The notes: a model not told the origin generated them from the sequence alone. 12,660 nucleotides of DNA from Candidatus Bathyarchaeota archaeon (GCA_018396615.1 JAGTQT010000011.1:1-12660), one strand, 5' to 3'. Shown: positions 5,989 through 12,660, numbered from the stretch's first letter. Program-made: numbers and translations.

Positions 5989-7710
5989 ATGAAAACTCTC
6001 GAGATAACGCCTCTAAAAGACAAGAAACTGTCAGTTTTAATCATTGAAAAAGAATACAATGAACCTTTCTGGCTGGCCGAACCATCACCTAAAATGGAAT
6101 CACACATACTCAATTCCCTGTTCAAACCATCAATAGCGTTCCACAACTTCATAGAAAACATGATCCACAAAGTAAAACCTGATTTCGCCACAGAAGAACT
6201 GGGCATGCGCTCCCAGAAAGAGTTCTATGAAAACAATGTCTTAGCTCAAATGTTTCAAAAAGAAAAAATCCCCTTCTTTCCAGTGGATATTGACGCAAAC
6301 GCCAAAATGTACCTCTCAACAACGCTAGACAAGAAAAGAGAGCTAAGAAACGAAATCTTGAAGGCGTTGACAAATGCGTCAAAACAGAAAAACGCTGACC
6401 CGGTGGAGAAAGAGTACCTGATTGCCTATGGTCAATGCGTACAACTTGAAATCGAGGAGCAGGAACGAGAAGTCAGCTTCCCGATAAGAGAAAGCTGGAT
6501 CGTTATGGGCATAGTGGAACAGGCTAAAGAGATGGGCACTAAAGAAAACATCACCGCTCTTCACATCGGTAGTCCGGAACACACTGAAGGAATCAAGCAA
6601 TTACTGGAATCGCTAGGCGTCAAGGTTGAAGTGGTCAAGCTCTCGAAAAAGATAGTTTCAAGCCATGTCGACGCCCCTGCCTCCAGTGAACTTCAGAATC
6701 TCCTTCAGTCAATGCAGATCCAAGTCAAACCTGTTGTTGGAAAAACTTCAGAAACCGCGCCATACTTGCTCTTCTACTTGGACACCGACGAAAAGGCTAG
6801 TCCATTTGATATTTGCATGGCTTACGACGCTGGATATGACGCGGTTATACCCTACGAAAACGTGACCCCTGAGGATGCTAGAAAAACTGTTGAAGATGCA
6901 GTGTTCTCTAGGGGACCCAAAGCAGTCAAGCACACGTGCTTCTTCATTGGAGGCAAAAATGCCGATAGAGCAGAAGAGGTGCTGAAGGTTGTTAAAAGCG
7001 CTATGTTTCCGCCTTTCAAAGCCACAATAATAATCGACCCGGGAGGCGCATACACTACAGCCACTGCCATGGTAGCAAAAGTCGAAGAAGCGCTGGTATC
7101 CCACAACCTCGGTGAGCTCAAGGACAAAACATGTGCAGTGATGGGGACAGGAGCAGTAGGACAGATAGCAGCCGTTTTGTTGGCTAAGCTTGGATGTAAA
7201 GTGATCATCGCCAGCTTGAACCCGAAACGCATCGATGGAAAAGAACATGCTGAGAGCATCCAGAAGCTTCTTGCTAGCGACTATGGCGTAGAAGTGCAAG
7301 GCGTATTCGCACCCAAACCAGAAGACAAGCTTCAGCTTCTTAAGAAGGCAGATGTAGTGTTCTGTGCCGGAACACGAGGCACCCGCGTAATAGAGAAAGA
7401 GCTCTTTAAAGAAATAAAGCATATGAAAGTGCTTGTCGACGTAAACACCATACCGCCTTTTGGAATAGAAGGCATAGAACTAAAAGATGACATGAGAGAA
7501 CTTGCCCCCGGCATCTTTGTCATCGGAGGACTTACAGTAGGCGATTTGAAGCACAAACTTGAAAAGGAAATATTGAGAGAAGCACGAAGTAATGGAAAAG
7601 AAATCTATGATTACAACGTAGCTTTGGAGCTTGCTAGAAATCTCGTTCAAAAAGAGCTTATGCCTTCAAAACTGACGTTGACCTTGAGTTATCCTCCTAA
7701 GAAGGACTAG
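5989..7710 (+). CDS. Two-domain protein: novel N-terminal domain fused to an NAD(P)-dependent MtdB/MtdA-type methylene-H4MPT dehydrogenase
   Basis: This 573-residue protein is about twice the length of bacterial MtdA/MtdB (about 290). Residues 258-556 match that family: LLFYLDTDEKASPFDICMAY (260-279), VTPEDARKTVEDAVFSRGPK (292-311), the pterin-site region DPGGAYTTATAMVAKV (350-365), the NAD(P)-binding loop VMGTGAVGQIAAVLLAKLG (384-402), DVVFCAGTRGTRV (455-467) and DVNTIPPFGIEGIE (484-497). It should oxidise methylene-H4MPT, and possibly methylene-H4F, with NAD(P)+. Residues 1-222 form a separate domain joined by a linker. PDFATEELGMRSQKEFY (64-80) and LHIGSPEHTEGIKQLLESLG (191-210) resemble the spacing of TraB/PrgY-like domains, but I would not assign it. 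It is downstream of mtd with its own likely promoter, and its 3' end overlaps the convergent phoU-like gene by 14 bases. The C-terminal call is strong; cofactor preference is inferred. Confidence 0.85.
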   Translation: MKTLEITPLKDKKLSVLIIEKEYNEPFWLAEPSPKMESHILNSLFKPSIAFHNFIENMIHKVKPDFATEELGMRSQKEFYENNVLAQMFQKEKIPFFPVDIDANAKMYLSTTLDKKRELRNEILKALTNASKQKNADPVEKEYLIAYGQCVQLEIEEQEREVSFPIRESWIVMGIVEQAKEMGTKENITALHIGSPEHTEGIKQLLESLGVKVEVVKLSKKIVSSHVDAPASSELQNLLQSMQIQVKPVVGKTSETAPYLLFYLDTDEKASPFDICMAYDAGYDAVIPYENVTPEDARKTVEDAVFSRGPKAVKHTCFFIGGKNADRAEEVLKVVKSAMFPPFKATIIIDPGGAYTTATAMVAKVEEALVSHNLGELKDKTCAVMGTGAVGQIAAVLLAKLGCKVIIASLNPKRIDGKEHAESIQKLLASDYGVEVQGVFAPKPEDKLQLLKKADVVFCAGTRGTRVIEKELFKEIKHMKVLVDVNTIPPFGIEGIELKDDMRELAPGIFVIGGLTVGDLKHKLEKEILREARSNGKEIYDYNVALELARNLVQKELMPSKLTLTLSYPPKKD

Positions 7711-8722
7711 CGGCAATCTTGTAAGCGCGATTAATAGCTATTGCAGCTATGTCAGCTGCGCATGCCGCAATTCTTTTTATACTATCACGCAGTGAGCATA
7801 TGGCACAGATCAACAGCGGGTTCATTTCTTTGCTTAGAAATGCTTCTGAGGCGATTTTCCGGTCTAAAGCTTCAATGTCCTTTTGCTTTTCAAGTATCTC
7901 GTCAGCAATTGCCACGTCTCGGGAAAAGAAAGCACTAACTGCCTTGTCGTATAGGTCAACCGCTTTTCCCCCAGCTTCAAACGTGCGAATAATCAAGTTT
8001 TGTGGGATTTTTTGCTTACTGCCACTAAGCATTATCACGTGACCGGCGATATTAGCCGCTTGATCCGCAGCATACTCAACTCTGTAGACCAGAGTTTGAT
8101 GATCTAAGCAATCTAATGGCTCTAGCCCAAGTTTATTCGCTAGAACCGAGTCTCTGGCAGCATCCCGAAGTAGTCTAGTGAGAAAGAAGCAGAAGTGATC
8201 TACATCATCATCAAGAGAGTATATGGCCTTTGCAAGCGTTGCATCTTGGCTTTTTAGAGAATTCATTGCGTCGCGACACATGGAATTGGAAATCAAATGC
8301 ATTCTGTGAATTGCCAAATCTAGTGATGCCCTAGATTCATCTATCAAGGTTTGAATGTACATGCTTTTAGCATCCGACTCCATAATCCGCATGAAAAGCA
8401 TACGAACAATGTTTCGAATTGCCTTACTCTGCGAAACTGAAAATACACTTTTAGACACAACCTTTATGCCGGAATACCCATTCAGGTAGCAACCCACTAT
8501 CTTCCTTACGGTTAGAGATTCCCGCTCGTCTTGATTGATTTCTAGAGTTATTTCTTTAGGTTCTCTCTTCTGTTCTCCGATTGGGAAGACAACAAGAGAA
8601 CGGTCTCGCTGTACAGCGAAGGAAACCACGTCGCCTTTCTTAAGCTCGTTCATTCTAAGCCAATATTTCGGAAGAGATATGACAAGGGACGATCGTCCAA
8701 GAGACATGATCTTACGTTCCAT
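7697..8722 (-). CDS. Archaeal PhoU-like regulator with N-terminal AbrB/SpoVT-type domain
   Basis: A 341-residue cytosolic protein. Residues 1-45 form a swapped-hairpin AbrB/SpoVT-like domain (ERKIMSLGRSSLVISLPKYW, then LKKGDVVSFAVQRDRSLVVF), as in many archaeal PhoU proteins. The rest is helical, with two PhoU-like repeats: acidic metal-binding stretches appear in YSLDDDVDHFCFFLTRLLRD and in EILEKQKDIEALDRKIASEA. Bacterial PhoU restrains phosphate uptake through Pst and PhoR; the archaeal fusion form probably combines DNA binding with phosphate-related sensing, but this is less studied. No pst transporter genes are in the window. ATG 8722 is preferred, giving the usual start a few residues before the AbrB strand; a TTG at 8743 would add seven residues. 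The ribosome site is weak. The upstream region has short direct repeats around a TATA box that could be an autoregulatory operator. It is divergent from the DUF166 gene. Confidence 0.85.
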   Translation of the reverse strand: MERKIMSLGRSSLVISLPKYWLRMNELKKGDVVSFAVQRDRSLVVFPIGEQKREPKEITLEINQDERESLTVRKIVGCYLNGYSGIKVVSKSVFSVSQSKAIRNIVRMLFMRIMESDAKSMYIQTLIDESRASLDLAIHRMHLISNSMCRDAMNSLKSQDATLAKAIYSLDDDVDHFCFFLTRLLRDAARDSVLANKLGLEPLDCLDHQTLVYRVEYAADQAANIAGHVIMLSGSKQKIPQNLIIRTFEAGGKAVDLYDKAVSAFFSRDVAIADEILEKQKDIEALDRKIASEAFLSKEMNPLLICAICSLRDSIKRIAACAADIAAIAINRAYKIAASPS

Positions 8723-8746
8723 GTTCTCACACGGCAAGTACAAACT

Positions 8747-8795
8747 TGTTTTTGCTTGCTAATACGTGTTTTTGCAGGTATATATTCTGCTTGCT
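8747..8795 (-). promoter_or_regulatory. phoU-like promoter flanked by short direct repeats
   Basis: On the minus strand a TATA-like AATATATAC (8778-8786) would place transcription start near 8756, leaving a leader of about 34 bases before ATG 8722. Two pairs of direct repeats surround it. TGTTTTTGC on the plus strand occurs at 8747-8755 and 8767-8775, twenty bases apart (about two helical turns), and TGCTTGCT occurs at 8753-8760 and 8788-8795. The layout fits an operator for a DNA-binding dimer, possibly the AbrB-PhoU protein itself. Confidence 0.4.
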
Positions 8796-8812
8796 ATGCA
8801 ACATGGGATAAC

Positions 8813-8822
8813 GTAATTATAT
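8813..8822 (+). promoter_or_regulatory. Candidate TATA box for the DUF166 gene
   Basis: GTAATTATAT at 8813-8822 lies about 40 bases before GTG 8858, giving a predicted start near 8843 and a leader of about 15 bases with only GTGA (8848-8851) as a weak ribosome site. It is arranged back to back with the phoU-like promoter. Confidence 0.35.
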
Positions 8823-8857
8823 CCGCGAGCGCATAACTTCAGTAGCAGTGAATCATT

Positions 8858-9667
8858 GTGAAGCCAAAGACTGAGAACGGGGAGACAACGCTTGTTTTTG
8901 TCTATTGTGGCGAATTCGCAGAACGGGTAATACGCAACTTGATCAATGACCTAAGCTTCTGTAAGTCATGTGGGTTGTACTGTGATTCATGCAAATACGG
9001 TGTGTACAGCCATGTCCAAAACATCCGCGCAGCCATAGAGCTGCCTCATCCCTCTAACTTGCCAGCTTTTATAGACGAACCTGACAACTTCATGCCGAAG
9101 AGTTTGCCTAAAGCTGATCTTTGTGTAGCTTCAGGGCTTCATAAGGATTTGTTGCTCGAGCTACCCAACCATGTCGAGAAGGCTGGGATAAAGGGAATAG
9201 TTGTGCCTATCGAAGACTTTGCTGAAGTGCCTTCTGGACTGCGCATACAAGTAGAAGAGAAATGTCAAAAGCTTGGTCTAGAAAGCGCTTTTCCAAAGCC
9301 TTTCTGTTCGCTTACCGCTTCACAAGACAAACCTACAATCTCCAAACTTGTGGCTGAACTGAAAATCGGGAGACCGTTGTTTGAAGTATCTACTGCAACT
9401 TTGCATAACCAAGAGGTAATAGAATCTGTTGCTGTAAAACGAAGTGCGCCATGCGGCTCAACATGGTATATTGCAAGGAAACTCCTTAGAGTTGAAACTG
9501 AAAAAAACAGGCTGTATGATGCCGTGGCAAAGGCGCACCATAGCTATCCATGTACTGCAACCATGGCTGTTGATCCAGAAGCGAAAGAGCCGATACTTCA
9601 CATAGGCGGCTACATAATAAGAGAAGAAGTTGAAAAAGCTATAGCGAACGCAAGGCTTAGTTCTTAA
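8858..9667 (+). CDS. DUF166 family protein with an N-terminal four-cysteine cluster
   Basis: A 269-residue protein I recognise as DUF166, an archaeal family once labelled thymidylate synthase without firm support. Visible landmarks are CxxCxxxCxxC at Cys35, Cys38, Cys42 and Cys45 (in SFCKSCGLYCDSCKYG), a middle region with IDEPDNFMPKSLPKADLCVA and GIKGIVVPIEDFAEVPSGL, and the most conserved C-terminal block KRSAPCGSTWYIARKL followed by AHHSYPCTATM and ILHIGGYIIREEVEKAI. The cysteine cluster could hold a [4Fe-4S] centre or zinc. Two further cysteines sit in the C-terminal block (SAPCGSTW and SYPCTATM), so a redox or metal-dependent activity is plausible. The family is found mainly in archaea with H4MPT/F420 metabolism, as far as I know. 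GTG 8858 is the start that leaves a short lead into the first strand (TTLVFVYCGEF). It is monocistronic, convergent with the pyrophosphatase gene; its true function is unknown. Confidence 0.8.
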   Translation: MKPKTENGETTLVFVYCGEFAERVIRNLINDLSFCKSCGLYCDSCKYGVYSHVQNIRAAIELPHPSNLPAFIDEPDNFMPKSLPKADLCVASGLHKDLLLELPNHVEKAGIKGIVVPIEDFAEVPSGLRIQVEEKCQKLGLESAFPKPFCSLTASQDKPTISKLVAELKIGRPLFEVSTATLHNQEVIESVAVKRSAPCGSTWYIARKLLRVETEKNRLYDAVAKAHHSYPCTATMAVDPEAKEPILHIGGYIIREEVEKAIANARLSS

Positions 9668-9685
9668 AGCTAACGTTTAGACTGC

Positions 9686-9711
9686 AAAAAATGAACAGAT
9701 GAATCTTCAAA
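9686..9711 (-). terminator. T-rich candidate terminator after the membrane pyrophosphatase gene
   Basis: Read on the minus strand, the sequence past the hppA stop has two T runs, TATTTTTG and CATTTTTTGC, typical of archaeal intrinsic termination. No stable hairpin is evident. The convergent DUF166 gene has no comparable T tract on its own strand in this 56-base gap. Confidence 0.5.
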
Positions 9712-9723
9712 AATAATAGGGGG

Positions 9724-11814
9724 TTATGACAGCCCTAGCAGTTTGAGCAAATTATTGTCAACTATCAGTATCGCAAACAGCGTTGCCACCAGCGACATCA
9801 CAGTAATCATTGTGTTAAGAGACGGTCCCGCAGTATCTTTGAATGGGTCGCCTACTGTGTCACCGACGACGGCTGCCTTGTGAGCATCGGAGCCCTTCCC
9901 ACCGTGGACGCCAGATTCGATAAGTTTCTTAGCGTTGTCCCATAGACCACCAGAGTTTGCCATGAGCAAGGCAAAAAGCAGTCCGGAAAATATTGCCCCT
10001 GCTAAATAGCCGCCTAAGGCTTCGACGCCCGCCACGAATCCAACAATCAATGTGACTGCTATTGTCAGGATGCTTGGAGGCATAAGCTCCTTCAATGCGC
10101 CCACCGTAGCTATGTCAACACACTTCGCGTAGTCAGGTTTGACGCCTTCCTTTCCCTCTTTTAGTCCAGGGGTTTCTTTGAATTGCCTACGAATTTCTGC
10201 TATCATTCTTTCAGCGTTTCTGCCGACTCCAAGCATTACCATTGCTGAGAATACGGCAGGCATGGCTATACCTATGAGGGCGCCGAGCAACACGAGAGGG
10301 TTCATCAGGTCAAATGTAATTGTTCCCCCTGCCTCTTCTGCCGTGCTCTTAAAAGAGGCCAATAGCGCTATCACTGTTAATCCTGCCGCGCCTATGGCAA
10401 AGCCTTTTGTTATTGCCTTTGCCGTGTTTCCAGCAGAATCGAGTTCATCAGTTATGCGGATGACTTCTTCGCCTAATCCTGCTTGTTCAGCGATTCCTCT
10501 CGAATTGTCTACAATTGGCCCATAAGCATCGTTGGAGATAATAAGTCCAACAATTGAAAGCATGCCTAGCGCCGCCATGCCGATGCCAAATAGAGCATAG
10601 TCTGCCCCAAGCGGACTGCATAAAAAGTACGCAACTGTTGAAGCTGCACCTATGCCTATTAACGGTGGAAATACGCTGTGAAGCCCATACGAGAAGCCTG
10701 TTATTATAGTCGTCGCGGTTCCCGTTGTAGAGGCCTGTGCAGTTTTCAGCACTGGAGGTTTGTCGTCTGACGTGAAGTAATCTGAGGTCATTCCGATGAT
10801 CACGCCGGCAATTAGGCCAACAATAGCCGCACCCCATATCCGCCACTCATAATCAAGCAGATATGTAGCCGACGCCGTCAGAACAGCAAAGATTATGCAT
10901 GTAACATACGTACCCATGTTAAGCGCGTTTCCAGGATCCCCACTTTTTCCAACGCGCACTGTCAAGGCGCCCAAGATTGCAGCCAAAATTCCTATTCCAG
11001 CAAACACTAAAGGCATGTGCAGATAAACTCCTTTAGAAAGAGGAAGATTGTTAAGAACCTGTCCGAGGATTAGAGCAGCCACGATGCTTGCAACGTAAGA
11101 GTCAAAAAGATCGGCACCCATGCCAGCAACGTCGCCAACGTTGTCACCTACGTTATCAGCTATGACTGCAGGATTTCTTGGGTCATCTTCGGGTATGCCA
11201 AGTTCCACTTTGCCGACTAGGTCGGCGCTAATGTCTGCTGTCTTTGTGAATATGCCTCCTCCAGCCTTTGCAAATAGGGCAAGAGCACTTGCGCCGAAGC
11301 TGAAGCCGAGAACCACGTATGGGTCATTTGTAAGTGCGAAGACGATGCTTACACCAAGTAAACCTAGACCTACAACGGCGAAGCCCATTACTCCTCCGCC
11401 TCTAAAGCCTATGGGGAAGGCTTTGTTCAAACCGTTTCTTGCTGCTTGTGCTGCTTTGGCGTTGGCTTTTGTTGCTACGCTTAGTCCCAAGTATCCTGCG
11501 AGGGCTGAGCAGAATGAGCCGAAGAGGTAGGCAAGGGCCATTGCGGCGTGTTTTAGCAGGTTTGCTTCTGAGTTCCATATGGGTGGAGCAGGTAGAAAGA
11601 TGAATATTAGCACGGATACGACGGTAACAAACATTGCTAGTGTTGTGTATTCTCTTTTTAGGAAGGCGTAGGCTCCTTCGGTGATTGCTGATGAGATTTC
11701 TTTCATTTTTTCGGTGCCACTGTCCTGCTTCTTGATGTAGAAGTAGAAGTATAGTCCGAGGAGAATTGATACGAGAGCAGAGATCGGTGCTATTAACCAA
11801 GCAAATTCATTCAT
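9724..11814 (-). CDS. hppA: K+-independent proton-pumping membrane pyrophosphatase
   Basis: A 696-residue membrane pyrophosphatase, which couples PPi hydrolysis to ion pumping across the membrane; about 16 helices are expected and hydrophobic segments recur throughout. Catalytic landmarks are GGGIFTKTADISADLVGKVE (185-204), EDDPRNPAVIADNVGDNVGD (209-228), GADLFDSY (233-240), NDAYGPIVDN (428-437), GGLWDNAKK (622-630) and GSDAHKAAVVGDTVGDPFKD (641-660) followed by TAGPSLN. The subtype signature GNTAKAITKG (462-471) has lysine (466) and threonine (469) where K+-dependent enzymes carry alanine and glycine/alanine. Studied enzymes with this pattern are K+-independent H+ pumps. ATG 11814 is preceded by AAGGGA. 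It could run in reverse to make PPi, but hydrolysis with H+ export is the usual role, helpful where biosynthetic PPi is the cheap energy source. It is divergent from the P-type ATPase gene. Confidence 0.95.
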   Translation of the reverse strand: MNEFAWLIAPISALVSILLGLYFYFYIKKQDSGTEKMKEISSAITEGAYAFLKREYTTLAMFVTVVSVLIFIFLPAPPIWNSEANLLKHAAMALAYLFGSFCSALAGYLGLSVATKANAKAAQAARNGLNKAFPIGFRGGGVMGFAVVGLGLLGVSIVFALTNDPYVVLGFSFGASALALFAKAGGGIFTKTADISADLVGKVELGIPEDDPRNPAVIADNVGDNVGDVAGMGADLFDSYVASIVAALILGQVLNNLPLSKGVYLHMPLVFAGIGILAAILGALTVRVGKSGDPGNALNMGTYVTCIIFAVLTASATYLLDYEWRIWGAAIVGLIAGVIIGMTSDYFTSDDKPPVLKTAQASTTGTATTIITGFSYGLHSVFPPLIGIGAASTVAYFLCSPLGADYALFGIGMAALGMLSIVGLIISNDAYGPIVDNSRGIAEQAGLGEEVIRITDELDSAGNTAKAITKGFAIGAAGLTVIALLASFKSTAEEAGGTITFDLMNPLVLLGALIGIAMPAVFSAMVMLGVGRNAERMIAEIRRQFKETPGLKEGKEGVKPDYAKCVDIATVGALKELMPPSILTIAVTLIVGFVAGVEALGGYLAGAIFSGLLFALLMANSGGLWDNAKKLIESGVHGGKGSDAHKAAVVGDTVGDPFKDTAGPSLNTMITVMSLVATLFAILIVDNNLLKLLGLS

Positions 11815-11820
11815 TGTCTT

Positions 11821-11872
11821 GTTCCCTTCTCCATGTATTTTGGGAACCTAAGTGATGTCAATGCTCTTATAA
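11821..11872 (-). promoter_or_regulatory. hppA promoter and 5' leader with a small inverted repeat
   Basis: TTATAA (11867-11872), read as GTTTATAAGAG on the minus strand, is a likely TATA box giving a leader of about 30 bases. In the leader, GTTCCC (11821-11826) and GGGAAC (11842-11847) form a six-base inverted repeat with a 15-base loop. The stem includes the GGGA part of the likely ribosome site, so folding could limit translation; a six-pair stem is marginal. Confidence 0.4.
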
Positions 11873-11899
11873 ACTTTGTTAAAGCAGCATTACGCTTTG

Positions 11900-11936
11900 G
11901 GAAAAGGATATATTCTCTTGTTTTTACATAGCGTCA
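11900..11936 (+). promoter_or_regulatory. Archaeal promoter (BRE plus TATA) for the P-type ATPase gene
   Basis: A purine run GGAAAAG just upstream of GGATATATT (11907-11914 core) fits the archaeal BRE/TATA pattern. Transcription start is expected near 11935, about 27 bases before ATG 11962, and the leader keeps GGGAGCGAGGGAT as a strong ribosome site. Confidence 0.5.
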
Positions 11937-11961
11937 GCATCAGCGGAAGGGAGCGAGGGAT

Positions 11962-12660
11962 ATGTCTTCGAAATCTTGGCATGCGATGAAAGCTGAGGAA
12001 ACAATAAAAGAACTGGGTTCTAATGAGACAGGATTGAGCCAAGAAGAGGCGAAGAAACGGCTTCTTCAGTATGGGCCCAACGAGCTGCAGAAAGGAAAAG
12101 GGAAATCAAGAATAAGGATGTTTCTTGAGCAGTTCACCGACATACTGATCATAATCCTACTGGCAGCTACGGCGTTTTCAGTCCTGATCGGAGAGGTTAT
12201 CGATGCCGTTGCCATCATGGCTATAGTTTTGGCGACGGCGACACTTGGGTTTGTTGAGGAATACCGCTCAGAAAAAGCCGTAGAAGCCCTAAAGAAGATG
12301 ACGGCGCCAACAGCTACTGTTCTGCGTGATGGAAAAGAAGTCAGAATCGCAGCCAGTGAGATCGTGCCTGGTGACATTATTCTGCTGTATACTGGAGATA
12401 AGGTTCCAGCGGATGCACGGATTATTGAGGCTATCAATCTGAAGCTGGATGAAGCTCCGTTAACAGGGGAATCGGCGCCTGTTAACAAAAATGTTGAGCC
12501 GTGTAAGGCAGAGGCACCAGTGAATGATCGAAGAAATATGGCGTTTACTGGTACGGTCGTGGTTTACGGTAGGGGAAAGGCAGTTGCCACTTCTACAGGG
12601 ATGAATACCGAGTTTGGAAAAATTGCCAAAATGGTTCAGATTACTGAGGAGAATGGGATC
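11962..12660 (+). CDS. P2-type cation-transporting ATPase, N-terminal part (runs off the window)
   Basis: The first 233 residues of a P-type ATPase of the Ca2+/Na+/H+-pumping P2/P3 classes; the frame is open to the right edge, and full proteins are about 800-900 residues. Residues 5-47 are the cation-ATPase N-terminal domain (GLSQEEAKKRLLQYGPNELQ at 24-43). Two membrane segments follow at about 58-76 and 78-97. Next comes the actuator domain with EIVPGDIILLYTGDKVPADA (133-152) and the dephosphorylation loop LDEAPLTGES (162-171), a variant of the common VDESALTGES. The phosphorylation site DKTGT and the ion-binding helices lie beyond the edge, so the transported ion cannot be named. It lacks N-terminal CxxC heavy-metal domains, which argues against a copper or zinc exporter. 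ATG 11962 is set by GAGGGA immediately upstream. It is transcribed divergently from the proton-pumping pyrophosphatase, and both concern ion gradients. Confidence 0.9.
   Translation, partial: MSSKSWHAMKAEETIKELGSNETGLSQEEAKKRLLQYGPNELQKGKGKSRIRMFLEQFTDILIIILLAATAFSVLIGEVIDAVAIMAIVLATATLGFVEEYRSEKAVEALKKMTAPTATVLRDGKEVRIAASEIVPGDIILLYTGDKVPADARIIEAINLKLDEAPLTGESAPVNKNVEPCKAEAPVNDRRNMAFTGTVVVYGRGKAVATSTGMNTEFGKIAKMVQITEENGI

Noticed and set aside
6748..7422. Minus-strand 224-codon open frame
   Set aside because: It is antisense to the strongly conserved MtdB-type domain; it is Cys/Phe/Tyr-rich and without domain features.
10487..10846. Minus-strand 119-codon frame in a different phase
   Set aside because: It overlaps the pyrophosphatase gene on the same strand in the wrong frame, with no ribosome site or motif.
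11120..11530. Plus-strand 136-codon open frame
   Set aside because: It lies antisense within the pyrophosphatase gene, whose motifs are intact; the product is Pro/Ala-rich low-complexity sequence typical of a shadow frame.
12066..12488. Minus-strand 140-codon open frame
   Set aside because: It is antisense to the P-type ATPase, whose TGES and PAD motifs are clear, and has no recognisable motif.

Overview
The window reads as archaeal chromosome. It carries coenzyme F420 and tetrahydromethanopterin (H4MPT) genes (cofE, mtd, an FrhB/FpoF-type protein), an archaeal DUF166 protein, and an archaeal-type PhoU fused to an AbrB-like domain. Intergenic regions are AT-rich with TATA-like boxes, and GTG starts are common. 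F420/H4MPT genes combined with CooC-type carbon monoxide dehydrogenase maturation ATPases suggest an anaerobe with the archaeal Wood-Ljungdahl pathway. A Bathyarchaeia-like lineage is my best guess, but it is inferred from gene content, not from any marker gene.

Layout. At 10-1085 (minus) are two tandem CooC/MinD-like ATPases; the second is cut short at the window edge, where its last 27 bases exactly match bases inside a later gene. At 1293-2309 (plus) is a divergent Gfo/Idh/MocA protein whose usual catalytic residues are replaced. At 2374-4047 (minus) are an FpoF/FrhB-like F420 oxidoreductase and, downstream, a membrane protein resembling an ECF transporter substrate-binding subunit. At 4185-7710 (plus) lie cofE (F420 glutamylation), mtd (F420-dependent methylene-H4MPT dehydrogenase), and a 573-residue fusion whose C-terminal half is an NAD(P)-dependent MtdB/MtdA-type methylene-H4MPT dehydrogenase and whose N-terminal half is an unusual extra domain. 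At 7697-8722 (minus) is an AbrB-PhoU regulator, divergent from a DUF166 protein (8858-9667, plus). At 9724-11814 (minus) is a membrane pyrophosphatase with the K+-independent H+-pump signature. It is divergent from the start of a P2-type cation ATPase (11962 to the right edge, plus).

How they may work together. The central stretch looks like a C1/electron-carrier module. CofE makes mature F420, the FrhB-like protein could exchange electrons between ferredoxin (or another partner) and F420, and Mtd uses F420 to interconvert methenyl- and methylene-H4MPT. The MtdB-type half of the fusion would catalyse the same C1 step with NAD(P). Together the last two could link the F420H2 and NAD(P)H pools through one C1 intermediate. 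The CooC ATPases would serve CO dehydrogenase/acetyl-CoA synthase, presumably encoded elsewhere. The right side (phosphate regulator, pyrophosphatase, cation ATPase) concerns phosphate and ion energetics.

The strongest candidates for something new are the MtdB fusion with its uncharacterised N-terminal domain next to mtd, and the edge repeat, which most likely marks an assembly junction. No intergenic stretch exceeds 300 bases. I saw no tRNA, rRNA, CRISPR array, insertion sequence or phage gene.
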